Shown here: positions 35,140-43,310 of the stretch, piece by piece
Layout: the number at the start of each line of letters is the position of its first letter
Numbering within the stretch: position 1 is the stretch's first letter
From: Phocaeicola fibrisolvens
Lineage (GTDB): Bacteria > Bacteroidota > Bacteroidia > Bacteroidales > Bacteroidaceae
Reading direction: 5' to 3'
Length of the DNA: 64,000 nt
Assembly: GCF_025567125.1 (NCBI RefSeq)
Contig: NZ_JAOQJI010000005.1
Span: 1 to 64,000 of the forward strand
Position numbers and translations under genes: made by a program
The notes under the pieces: model-generated
Databases searched by the model: none
Told to the model about the DNA's origin: nothing
What the model saw: the letters and a program-made list of their open reading frames with translations, nothing else

Positions 35140-37917
35140 TTAAGATTGCGGATTGAGTTTCTCGGCCAAGTATTGTCCCGTATAGGAAGCGGCACATTGG
35201 GCTACCTCCTCCGGTGTACCGGCCACTACCAGATTACCTCCCTTATCGCCTCCTTCCGGTCCGAGGTCGATGACATAGTCGGCACACTTGATGACATCCA
35301 TGTTGTGCTCGATGATGACTAAGGTATGTCCCCGGCTGATGAGGGCGTCGAAGGCCTCCAGCAGTTTCTTGATGTCGTGGAAGTGCAAGCCTGTGGTCGG
35401 TTCGTCGAACACGAAGATGGTAGGCTGTGCCTTTTCGATACTGAGGAAGTAGGCCAGTTTCACGCGCTGGTTTTCTCCTCCGGAAAGGGTCGAAGAGGAC
35501 TGTCCCAGCTTGATGTAGCCCAGCCCCACATCTTGCAACGGACGGAGCTTCTTGACAATCTTCTTCTGGTTGTGTTCCGTGAAGAACTCGATGGCCTGGT
35601 TGACCGTCATTTCCAGTACGTCGTAGATGTTTTTCCCTTCGAACTTCACTTCCAGCGTGTCGTTCTTGAAGCGTTTGCCGTGGCAAGATTCGCACTCCAG
35701 CACCAAGTCGGCCATGAACTGCATTTCTACCGTCACCGTACCTTCTCCCTTGCATTCTTCGCAGCGTCCGCCTTCCGTGTTGAACGAGAAATAGCCTGCG
35801 CTGTATCCCATCTGCTTGGCCAGCGGCTGGTCGGCAAACAGTTTCCGGATTTCATCGTACGCCTTGACGTAGGTCACCGGATTGCTTCGGGAAGATTTTC
35901 CAATTGGGTTCTGGTCTACAAACTCGATGTCACTTACCTGGTGGATGTCGCCGCCCAGTGAGACAAATTCGCCCGGACGTTCGCTCGACTCGCTGTATTC
36001 CCGCTTCAGGGCTTTGTAGAAGATGTCGCGCACCAGCGTACTCTTTCCGGAACCGCTGACACCCGTCACCACCGTCATCACGTTGAGAGGGAAGCGTACG
36101 TCGATGCCTTTTAGGTTGTTCTCACGAGCTCCCTTGATTTCGATGTAGTTGTTCCACGGGCGGTGGCTGGCAGGAGGGTCAATGGTTTCTTCTCCCAGCA
36201 GGTATTTCACGGTATAGCTGTCGCTGCCTTTGTGCAAGTCTTTCATGTCGCCTTGGTACACCACCTGTCCACCCAGTCGTCCGGCTTTCGGACCGATGTC
36301 GATGATGTAGTCGGCTGCCCGGATGATTTCCTCGTCATGTTCCACCACTACCACCGTGTTGCCCAGCTGTTGCAACTGGCGCAGCACCTTGATGAGGCGG
36401 GTGGTGTCGCGGCTGTGCAATCCGATGCTCGGTTCGTCGAGGATGTACAACGAGCCCACCAGACTGCTTCCCAGCGAGGTAGCCAGGTTGATTCGCTGGC
36501 TTTCACCTCCGGAGAGCGAGTTGCTCAACCGATTTAGGGTCAGGTAGCCCAGTCCCACATCCGACAGGAAGGTCAGGCGGTTCTTGATTTCACTCAACAA
36601 CCGTTGTGCCACGAGAGTGTCGTGGGCATCCAAGGTCAAGGTACGGAAAAACTCCTGCAACTGGGTAATCGGCATTTCCACCAGTTCCGAGATGTTCTTT
36701 CCGCCTACCCGCACGTAGCTGGCTTCCTTTTTCAGCCGGCTGCCATGACAAGTAGGGCAGGTCGTTTTTCCCCGGTAGCGGGCCAGCATCACGCGATACT
36801 GTATCTTGTATTGGTTTTCCTCCAGCATCTTGAAGAAAGAGTCGATGCAGACCTTCTCTCTCGGTCCGTGCCAGAGGTAATCCTTCTGTTCCTGCGTCAG
36901 TTCATAGTACGGTGTGAAGATGGGAAAATCATGAGCCGGCGCTTCCCGCAGGAACTCGTTCAGCCATTCTCCCATTTTCTCACCTCGCCAGCAGAGTACG
37001 GCCCCGTCGTACACGCTCAGTGCCCGGTTGGGGATTACCAGATGTTCATCGATGCCGATAATCTTGCCGAAGCCTTCACACGTAGGACAGGCTCCCAGCG
37101 GCGAGTTGAACGAGAACATCTGGTCGTTCGGTTCTTCAAACTTGATGCCGTCAGCTTCAAATTTGGTGCTGAACACATGCAGGCGGGTGTCGTCCGACAA
37201 GTAAAAACGGAGCATGCACGTGCCGTCGCCTTCGTACATGGCCGTTTCGGCAGAATCCGTCAGTCGGCTGATGGCATCCTTGCTGTCGTCGCAGCTCATA
37301 CGGTCTACCAGCAGATACACCTTGTCGCTTTCGTGGTAGGTATAGTCCTCAATGCGTACCATTTCGCCGTCCACCTCCAGTCGGGTGAATCCTTGCTTCA
37401 TGTCCATGTCCAGCTGTTCCGCCACGGTTCTTCCGTCGCGGGGAAGGATGGGGGTCAGCACCGTGTAGCGTGTACCCTTCGGATACGACAGCATGCAGTT
37501 CACAATGTCTTCCACGCTGTCCTTCTTCACCAGTTGTCCGCTTATGGGCGAATAGGTTTTTCCCACCCGTGCGAAAAGCAGACGCAGGTACTCATAAATC
37601 TCGGTCGATGTACCTACGGTAGAACGTGGGTTGCGGCTCGTCACCTTCTGTTCGATGGCGATGGCCGGCGGAATCCCCTTGATAAAGTCACATTCCGGTT
37701 TGCTCATACGTCCGAGAAACTGGCGGGCGTAGGCAGACAGGCTTTCCACATAGCGTCTTTGCCCTTCGGCATACAGCGTGTCGAATGCCAGCGACGACTT
37801 TCCCGAACCGGACAGTCCGGTAATGACTACCAGCTTGTTGCGGGGGATACGTACGTCGATGTTTTTCAGGTTATTCACCCGGGCACCCTTTATGGTAATA
37901 AAATCATTTTCTGACAT
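35140..37917 (-). CDS. uvrA: Excinuclease ABC subunit A
   Basis: This 925-residue nucleotide excision repair protein detects DNA damage with UvrB. It has two ABC ATPase modules, with Walker A motifs GLSGSGKSS and GVSGSGKSTL, signature motifs LSGGESQRI and LSGGENQRV, and zinc-finger cysteines in CPTCEGFGK, CPTCHGSRLK and CEECKGEGTV with CESCHGKRF. The frame is open to 37974, but MSENDFITIKGARVNNLK at 37917 is the family start. It is the first gene of a minus-strand run with the kinase-RapZ fusion and the MurU-like gene. Confidence 0.97.
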   Translation of the reverse strand: MSENDFITIKGARVNNLKNIDVRIPRNKLVVITGLSGSGKSSLAFDTLYAEGQRRYVESLSAYARQFLGRMSKPECDFIKGIPPAIAIEQKVTSRNPRSTVGTSTEIYEYLRLLFARVGKTYSPISGQLVKKDSVEDIVNCMLSYPKGTRYTVLTPILPRDGRTVAEQLDMDMKQGFTRLEVDGEMVRIEDYTYHESDKVYLLVDRMSCDDSKDAISRLTDSAETAMYEGDGTCMLRFYLSDDTRLHVFSTKFEADGIKFEEPNDQMFSFNSPLGACPTCEGFGKIIGIDEHLVIPNRALSVYDGAVLCWRGEKMGEWLNEFLREAPAHDFPIFTPYYELTQEQKDYLWHGPREKVCIDSFFKMLEENQYKIQYRVMLARYRGKTTCPTCHGSRLKKEASYVRVGGKNISELVEMPITQLQEFFRTLTLDAHDTLVAQRLLSEIKNRLTFLSDVGLGYLTLNRLSNSLSGGESQRINLATSLGSSLVGSLYILDEPSIGLHSRDTTRLIKVLRQLQQLGNTVVVVEHDEEIIRAADYIIDIGPKAGRLGGQVVYQGDMKDLHKGSDSYTVKYLLGEETIDPPASHRPWNNYIEIKGARENNLKGIDVRFPLNVMTVVTGVSGSGKSTLVRDIFYKALKREYSESSERPGEFVSLGGDIHQVSDIEFVDQNPIGKSSRSNPVTYVKAYDEIRKLFADQPLAKQMGYSAGYFSFNTEGGRCEECKGEGTVTVEMQFMADLVLECESCHGKRFKNDTLEVKFEGKNIYDVLEMTVNQAIEFFTEHNQKKIVKKLRPLQDVGLGYIKLGQSSSTLSGGENQRVKLAYFLSIEKAQPTIFVFDEPTTGLHFHDIKKLLEAFDALISRGHTLVIIEHNMDVIKCADYVIDLGPEGGDKGGNLVVAGTPEEVAQCAASYTGQYLAEKLNPQS

Positions 37918-37977
37918 GTGTCTCTTCTTGTTAGATGAACGTGCGAAGTTACGAAAAATAGCTGGAATTATCAAAGC

Positions 37978-38109
37978 GAATACTTCCGTACGGAAAGAAG
38001 TCTTTTACGTTTTCCGGTGCGGAACCGTATGTTTTCCTTGCGCGAAACGTAGGTTTCCACATCGGGAAACGTAGGTTTTGCGGAAGGGAAACATAGAAAG
38101 TTACTTGAC
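37978..38109. repeat. Intergenic array of six 22-bp units
   Basis: Six units start at 37978, 38000, 38022, 38044, 38066 and 38088, exactly 22 bases apart. The best-conserved ones share GAAACGTAGGTTT (38044-38056 and 38066-38078), with variants GAACCGTATGTTT and GAAACATAGAAAG. The motif is itself quasi-palindromic (GAAAC...GGTTTC), and the outer ends of the array are roughly inverted copies. It fills the gap between divergent uvrA and the ABC transporter promoter. Confidence 0.75.
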
Positions 38110-38146
38110 GTTTGGTGGATATTGTCTCATTCTTTTCGGAAAATCA

Positions 38147-38177
38147 TTTGTTTTTCCAATAAGAATTCCTATCTTTG
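38147..38177 (+). promoter_or_regulatory. Consensus promoter of the ABC transporter-GntR operon
   Basis: TTTG (38147-38150), a 19-bp spacer and TATCTTTG (38170-38177) match both boxes exactly. The 8-bp inverted repeat described next starts immediately after the -7 box. Confidence 0.7.
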
Positions 38178-38199
38178 CTGTACCACTTTGATGGTACAG
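38178..38199 (+). promoter_or_regulatory. Palindromic operator candidate at the transcription start
   Basis: CTGTACCA (38178-38185) and TGGTACAG (38192-38199) form a perfect inverted repeat around CTTTGA. It begins directly after the -7 box, so a bound protein would block initiation. The GntR regulator encoded third in the operon is the natural candidate, giving autoregulation. Confidence 0.6.
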
Positions 38200-38224
38200 T
38201 ATAACGATTTTCAGTTGAGTGACT

Positions 38225-39037
38225 ATGGTAGAACTAAGAAGTGTTTCATTTGGGTATCAGTCTGATAGAATGGTGTTGGACAATCTGAGTCTCCGTTTGG
38301 AGGAGGGACGATGGTATGGTTTGCTGGGCATGAATGGTTCCGGTAAGACTACGCTCTTGAAACTGATGGCAGGCAAGCTCTTTGCGCAAAGCGGTGAGAT
38401 TGATGCAGACGGTCGTAGCGTACGGAAGAGGGAGGTCGAGACCTTGCGGAATGTGTTCATGCTGCCGGCTGATTTTACTTTTCCCGATATGAGACTGGAT
38501 CAGTTTCTGTCTGTTTACACCGGTTTCTATCCCGGGTTCCGTGAAGACGTGTGGAATGACTGCCTGGCCGATTTCGGGCTGCAGCGGGACATCAAGAACC
38601 TGAACAAATTATCCTTGGGAGAAAAACACAAAATAGCTTTCAGTATCGCTTTGTCGTTAGGGACGAAGATGGTATTGATGGATGAGGCAGCCAATGGAAT
38701 GGATATTCCTGCGCGAAAAATGTTTCGTAAGTTGTTGATGAAGCATGTCCGGGAAGATCAGATAGTGGTTTTGTCCACTCACATTGTGCAGGACATTGAA
38801 AATCTGTTGACCGATGTGATTGTGTTGAGAAAGGATGCCTCTGTGTATGCGGCTTCTTTGGAAGAAATATCCAGTCGCTATTCATTCGGTATCCAGAGCG
38901 ATGAAGAAGGAGCACTGTATGCAGAACCTTGTGCAGAGGGTTATCATGTAATCACTCCTAAACGAGAGGAGATAGATACGGAAGTGTCTTTGGAACTGCT
39001 GTTTAATGCCTTAATGAAGAAGGGAGGAAAGGTATGA
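38225..39037 (+). CDS. ABC transporter ATP-binding protein
   Basis: This 270-residue ATPase has Walker A GMNGSGKTTLLK, the signature LSLGEKHKIA in place of the usual LSGGQ, Walker B KMVLMDEAANGMD and the switch His in VLSTHIVQD. The ATG at 38225 is chosen; a GTG two codons earlier is possible. It overlaps the permease gene through ATGA. With the permease and a GntR regulator it forms a three-gene operon of the YtrA-regulated type. Exporters of this type often respond to cell-envelope stress or peptides, but the substrate is not shown here. Confidence 0.92.
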   Translation: MVELRSVSFGYQSDRMVLDNLSLRLEEGRWYGLLGMNGSGKTTLLKLMAGKLFAQSGEIDADGRSVRKREVETLRNVFMLPADFTFPDMRLDQFLSVYTGFYPGFREDVWNDCLADFGLQRDIKNLNKLSLGEKHKIAFSIALSLGTKMVLMDEAANGMDIPARKMFRKLLMKHVREDQIVVLSTHIVQDIENLLTDVIVLRKDASVYAASLEEISSRYSFGIQSDEEGALYAEPCAEGYHVITPKREEIDTEVSLELLFNALMKKGGKV

Positions 39038-39753
39038 AAAGTTTTGCCGTAAAAGAAATGTGGAGGTTCAGTCAGCTTCAGTTAAAGGAAATGTTTTTCT
39101 ATGGAAAAAAGAAAGCGTTTATCCAGCTTTTGCTTTTACGTTCCTTCAGTATCTGTGTGTTCTGTGCCTTTGTGTCAGGAGATAGTTTGAAAGAATGTTT
39201 GTCACTTATCGAACAATTGCTGATTCTCCTGTCCTATTATTATACGTTTTGGAGTCTGATGGAAAACATGCGGAATGATAAAGATTTGATAAATAAGTTC
39301 ATGCTTCCGGTCACGTGGGCAGAAAAATATGTAAGTTTGTTTGTCAGTACCTTTTTGATAGGTACGGTGATGTTGGTGGGATGTGCGGTCTTGTCGAATA
39401 TCTTCATACAACTGGCTGCTCCGTTGTTTTTTACGGAGAAAACAGACGGACTGGTTCTTCTCTTTTTGGGAGGAGGCTATGGATTTACACAACTCATCGT
39501 GCAGGTGGTAGTGGCTTTTTATGTAGCGATGTTGACGCTGGTGGTGATGTGCAGGAAACAGTACAGTAAGATTCAGTTCTGGCTGCTAGTCGTTTTATGT
39601 GTGTGCTCTTATGTGTTGCCTGTGGTGTGCATGTATGGATTAGGTGCTCCCAAAAGCATCATCAAATACACTTGGGTATCGGTTTCTGTGGTTTGGAGCA
39701 TAGTGGCTGTTGTCATGACCTATAAAGGTTTTAGAAGGTTGGAGTTTAAATAG
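39034..39753 (+). CDS. ABC transporter permease
   Basis: This 239-residue inner-membrane protein has about six hydrophobic segments (for example IQLLLLRSFSICVFCAFV, LFVSTFLIGTVMLVGCAVL and FWLLVVLCVCSYVLPVVCM). It overlaps the ATPase gene by 4 bases and is followed 4 bases later by the GntR gene. It is not similar enough to a named family to give a substrate. It is the membrane partner of the preceding ATPase. Confidence 0.82.
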   Translation: MKSFAVKEMWRFSQLQLKEMFFYGKKKAFIQLLLLRSFSICVFCAFVSGDSLKECLSLIEQLLILLSYYYTFWSLMENMRNDKDLINKFMLPVTWAEKYVSLFVSTFLIGTVMLVGCAVLSNIFIQLAAPLFFTEKTDGLVLLFLGGGYGFTQLIVQVVVAFYVAMLTLVVMCRKQYSKIQFWLLVVLCVCSYVLPVVCMYGLGAPKSIIKYTWVSVSVVWSIVAVVMTYKGFRRLEFK

Positions 39754-39757
39754 GAAG

Positions 39758-40132
39758 ATGGTAGATTTCAAACAAGATAGGGCTATTTATCTGCAGATGG
39801 CAGAACGAATCTGTGACGAGATATTGGCCGGGAAGTATCATTCGGATGATCGCATACCCAGTGTGCGTGAGCAGGCCGTCCTGTTCGAAGTCAACACCAA
39901 TACCGTGGTGAAGACCTACGACCTGCTGTTGCAATGGGGTATCATTTATACCCGGCGGGGATTGGGCTATTTTGTGACTGTCGATGCTCTGAAAAAGATC
40001 AGACAGGCCCGCAGTCTGAAGTTTATGACTGAAAATCTGCCGGAGCTTTTCAGTCAGATGAAACTACTGGACATCCCGATTGAGACCGTAGTCAAGAAAT
40101 GGGAGGAGTTTAAAGAAGGCGAGAATTCATGA
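39758..40132 (+). CDS. GntR-family regulator, YtrA type
   Basis: This 124-residue regulator has an N-terminal winged helix-turn-helix (IYLQMAERICDEILAGKYH, SDDRIPSVREQAVLFEVNTN and TVVKTYDLLLQWGIIY) and only a short C-terminal tail, as in the YtrA subfamily. It is the third gene of the ABC operon, and a palindrome sits at the operon's start site. The simplest model is repression of its own operon, relieved by a ligand. Its 3' end overlaps the convergent AAA/PD-(D/E)XK gene by 6 bases. Confidence 0.9.
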   Translation: MVDFKQDRAIYLQMAERICDEILAGKYHSDDRIPSVREQAVLFEVNTNTVVKTYDLLLQWGIIYTRRGLGYFVTVDALKKIRQARSLKFMTENLPELFSQMKLLDIPIETVVKKWEEFKEGENS

Positions 40133-41686
40133 ACGGACTTCTTCTGTCACCCATTTTTCGATGCTGCGTGTACGATGGCTGAAGTTTACTCCCAGTTTGT
40201 AGACTTTTCTTGTATCGGTGGCAAAAGGCAGTGCATATTGTTTGTCATTGATTTGCTTTAGCGCTTCCTCCGCGCTTCCGTCCAGTTTGAACTCCATAAC
40301 ATAGATATACTGCTCTGTTTTCACTACCAGGTCAATGCGTCCTTCCGAGGTATGGTATTCTGCCTGGGTATAAAAGCCTAACAGTTTGAAAACAATAAAC
40401 AGCACATTCTGATAATGTAATTCCAAATCTCGTATCAGTTCATAAGGAGTGTCTGTAAAGAAACTTTGCAGACGTTTCATAAAAGCATCTATGTCTCCGT
40501 TTCGAATCTCTTTTACGAAACACATGAGTTCAAAGGACGGATTGCCGGAAGGCATATAGGCATAACAAGGCAGCAAGAAGCGGGTAAATCCTTCTGCCAC
40601 TTCCTTATTGGGGAATCCCAGTTTGTACACCTTGAATTCTTTGTCGTATCCTTTAATGGTGAGGTAGCCACTTTGGTAGAGAATGGGAACGGGGTTGGTC
40701 TCCATTGTGTCAATGCTTCCCAATGAATCGGCGGTGGCTATTTCTTCCGTGAGCCGTTGCAAATTATATTTGCTGCGTTTGATTAATTCTACGAGAAAAG
40801 TCGGTGTGCCTGTTTCAAACCAATAACTTCCGAATTCCCTGCTTTTCATGGCGTTAAGCAGACTGAAAGGATTGTAGATGTCTTCCGACCGGTAGGCAAA
40901 ATGGTATCCGTCATACCAATCTTTCAGTTGGCGACAAGTTTCCGTATAGGTCAGTGCGTTGTTGTCGGCCAATAGCTGGATGTCTTCTGCAAAGACTTCC
41001 GATAATTCCTTTTCTGTGATTCCGCATAGATTGTTGTACATGGACTGTAAGGAAATGTCTTCCAGGTTGTTCAGGTCGCTGAATACACTGACCTTACTGA
41101 ATTTGGTCACACCTGTCAGCAGAGCGAACCGGAGGTACTTGTCGCAGGTCTTCAATACTCCGTAGAAAGCTTTCAGTGTGTTGCGGTAATTGCGGAGAAG
41201 AGTCTCGTTACCGATGGCCTGCAACATCGGTTTGTCGTATTCATCGACTAATACGACCACATTCTTTCCGGTGGTACGGCTGATTTTTTCTATCAGGTAG
41301 GCAAAACGTTCTTCCGGTGCCCGATTCTTTTTCTCATCTCCATAGATTATTTCCCAACTTTCCAGATGTTGGTTGAGTATGGCATAAAGAGAAGCTTCAT
41401 CCTCGTATCTCCGTGCATTCAGGTCGAGATGCAATACGGGATAAGCTGTCCATTCCTTTTCCTTTTGTTCCATGAAAAGGCCTTTAAACAGCTCTTTTTT
41501 GCCTGAAAAATAGGCATCAAGCGTGGAGAGGAGCAGACTCTTTCCGAAGCGTCGGGGACGGCTCAGAAAGTAGTATTTACCACTGCTTACCAGTTGGTAA
41601 ATCAATGCCGTCTTGTCCACATAGCAGTAGCCGTTTTTACGTATCTCTTCAAAACTTTGTATGCCTACCGGATAAATCTTGCTCAT
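40127..41686 (-). CDS. AAA-ATPase-like and PD-(D/E)XK nuclease-like protein
   Basis: This 519-residue protein begins with an AAA-ATPase-like domain (PF09820 type), Walker A RPRRFGKSLLLS and Walker B VVLVDEYDKPML. It ends with a PD-(D/E)XK nuclease-like domain, with EGRIDLVVK followed by YVMEFKLDG. It is a multicopy Bacteroidota family of unknown function. No partner defence genes are adjacent. It is a single gene with a -7 box TATATTTG on the minus strand at 41715-41722, about 29 bases upstream. The 224-base gap beyond it (41687-41910) holds no other recognised feature. Confidence 0.85.
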   Translation of the reverse strand: MSKIYPVGIQSFEEIRKNGYCYVDKTALIYQLVSSGKYYFLSRPRRFGKSLLLSTLDAYFSGKKELFKGLFMEQKEKEWTAYPVLHLDLNARRYEDEASLYAILNQHLESWEIIYGDEKKNRAPEERFAYLIEKISRTTGKNVVVLVDEYDKPMLQAIGNETLLRNYRNTLKAFYGVLKTCDKYLRFALLTGVTKFSKVSVFSDLNNLEDISLQSMYNNLCGITEKELSEVFAEDIQLLADNNALTYTETCRQLKDWYDGYHFAYRSEDIYNPFSLLNAMKSREFGSYWFETGTPTFLVELIKRSKYNLQRLTEEIATADSLGSIDTMETNPVPILYQSGYLTIKGYDKEFKVYKLGFPNKEVAEGFTRFLLPCYAYMPSGNPSFELMCFVKEIRNGDIDAFMKRLQSFFTDTPYELIRDLELHYQNVLFIVFKLLGFYTQAEYHTSEGRIDLVVKTEQYIYVMEFKLDGSAEEALKQINDKQYALPFATDTRKVYKLGVNFSHRTRSIEKWVTEEVRS

Positions 41687-41910
41687 ACTCTTAGGATTGT
41701 TGGTTCAGGTAATGCAAATATAAGTTTTTTCTTTCTTAATTCTTATATGAAATGTATCCGCTGTGAAGTTTCTAGAAGTGTATCCTGTTTAAAGAATGTA
41801 TAAAAAACTGTCCTTGTGTTTAAATATAATAAAAGACGAGTCCTTTCATAGTGGTAAACTTTCGATTCTGAGTTTTCCTAAAAATGCGAATCTATCAATT
41901 ACATTGGGAC

Positions 41911-42423
41911 ATGGACATCAATACAAAAATATTCAGAGAGCATTTCCTTCAATATTACCGTCCGCTTTGTCTGTTCGCACTTCATTACCTGAAAGATATT
42001 GATGATGCGGAAGATACGGTACAGGACTGTTTCATGGAACTGTGGAGGCGGAAAAACAGGGGAGTGGATACAAGTGGCCTTAAATCGTACCTGTATGCCA
42101 TGGTGAGGAACCGATGCATAGACATTTTGAAGAAAGATTCATTGATTGACAGCAACTTGCAGCCTTCCGACCTTGAAGAAATCCTTTCGGACGAAGAATG
42201 TGAAGAATGGGCTTACGATGAGGCTCGTATATGGACGGCCATAGACTCTTTGCCGGAAAAGTGCAGGGAAGTGTTTCTGCTGGCCAAGAAAGAGGGGTTG
42301 AAATACGAGGAAATAGCCGTCAGAATGGGTATCTCTGTCCATACGGTGAAGAACCAGATGAGCAAGGCAATTAAAACCGTGAAGGCAGGAGTGAAAAAGG
42401 TGTATCTGTTCTTTTTCGGATAA
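41911..42423 (+). CDS. ECF-type RNA polymerase sigma factor
   Basis: This 170-residue sigma-70 family protein has region 2 (FALHYLKDIDDAEDTVQDCF, then MELWRRK) and region 4 (LPEKCREVFLLAKKEGLKYE, then EIAVRMGISVHTVKNQM). The ATG at 41911 (MDINTKIFREHF) is chosen because it matches the usual Bacteroides start; an in-frame ATG at 41884 adds nine residues. An anti-sigma gene follows 65 bases downstream and then a transducing TonB receptor, so it is probably activated by ligand uptake. Confidence 0.92.
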   Translation: MDINTKIFREHFLQYYRPLCLFALHYLKDIDDAEDTVQDCFMELWRRKNRGVDTSGLKSYLYAMVRNRCIDILKKDSLIDSNLQPSDLEEILSDEECEEWAYDEARIWTAIDSLPEKCREVFLLAKKEGLKYEEIAVRMGISVHTVKNQMSKAIKTVKAGVKKVYLFFFG

Positions 42424-42488
42424 TTTTTTTGTTTCCGGCATAGGATTTTCTGCCGGACATTCAGTCTTAGCTAAAAACACATTTTCTT

Positions 42489-43310
42489 ATGAAAGATAAA
42501 GAAGAAAGAAAACTCCAGTTTGTCCTTCGGTATTACACATACGGGAAACTGGATACCCGGAAGGCCTTGCGAAAAATGATGGGTGAGGGACAATCCCATC
42601 CGTCCGGAAGGCGCTGGCTGTATTTTTCGGGTATAGCCGCGGCGATATTCCTTTGTATCGTGGGGTATCATATCCTGTGGAATGGAAAGGAACCTCATAC
42701 CGTGTGTCTCACGGCAGAGACTGGAGTGACCCGGTATTTTTTGCCGGACAGTACACTGCTCATTCTTTCCCAAGGGGCCACAGTGTCATACGATGCGGAT
42801 ACATACGGAAAAGAATGCCGGGCGGTGAGCCTGTCCGGGAAGGTGTATTTTTCCGTCCGCAGGAATGTGCATGCTCCTTTCCTGGCCACAAGCAACTATG
42901 CGCAGGTGAAAGTGTTGGGTACCGAGTTTGAAGTGGACGAATCCAGACAGGACACGGCTACCCGTGTGTATGTAAAATCCGGTAAGGTGGTGTTCAAGGC
43001 CCGATACGGCAAAGACGGGATTATCCTCACGAAAGACATGTGCGGCATGCTGGCCCATGGCGACGAAATGCCAGTGGTGAGCCGTCCGGCTTTTCCCAAC
43101 CCGTCGGCATGGGCAACGGGTAAATTCATTTACCGGAACACTCCGATTGAGGAGGTCCTCAAAGAACTTTCCCTTTATTATGGCACACCCCTGTATTCGT
43201 CGGCACATTACCGGACGATTACCGGAGAGTTCAAGACGGATAACCTGGAGGAAATCATCGCGTTGATTGAAAAGACACTGGATATAAAAATCACAAAGAA
43301 AAGCAGATGA
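42489..43310 (+). CDS. FecR-type anti-sigma factor
   Basis: This 273-residue inner-membrane protein has a cytoplasmic N-terminal part, one membrane helix (LYFSGIAAAIFLCIVGYHIL, about residues 40-60), a periplasmic FecR domain (VTRYFLPDSTLLILSQGA onward) and a C-terminal DUF4974 segment. It would hold the preceding sigma factor inactive until it contacts the STN domain of the TonB receptor. It overlaps the receptor gene by 4 bases. Confidence 0.92.
   Translation: MKDKEERKLQFVLRYYTYGKLDTRKALRKMMGEGQSHPSGRRWLYFSGIAAAIFLCIVGYHILWNGKEPHTVCLTAETGVTRYFLPDSTLLILSQGATVSYDADTYGKECRAVSLSGKVYFSVRRNVHAPFLATSNYAQVKVLGTEFEVDESRQDTATRVYVKSGKVVFKARYGKDGIILTKDMCGMLAHGDEMPVVSRPAFPNPSAWATGKFIYRNTPIEEVLKELSLYYGTPLYSSAHYRTITGEFKTDNLEEIIALIEKTLDIKITKKSR

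Noticed and set aside
36604..37914. Long 436-codon frame antisense to uvrA
   Set aside because: Opposite strand carries unambiguous UvrA motifs; the antisense product has no domain and is His/Val-rich as expected from a shadow of a coding region.
40127..41686. Stand-alone anti-phage defence gene
   Set aside because: AAA/PD-(D/E)XK proteins of this family are widespread housekeeping-like paralogues in Bacteroidota; no defence partners are adjacent, so a defence role is unsupported.
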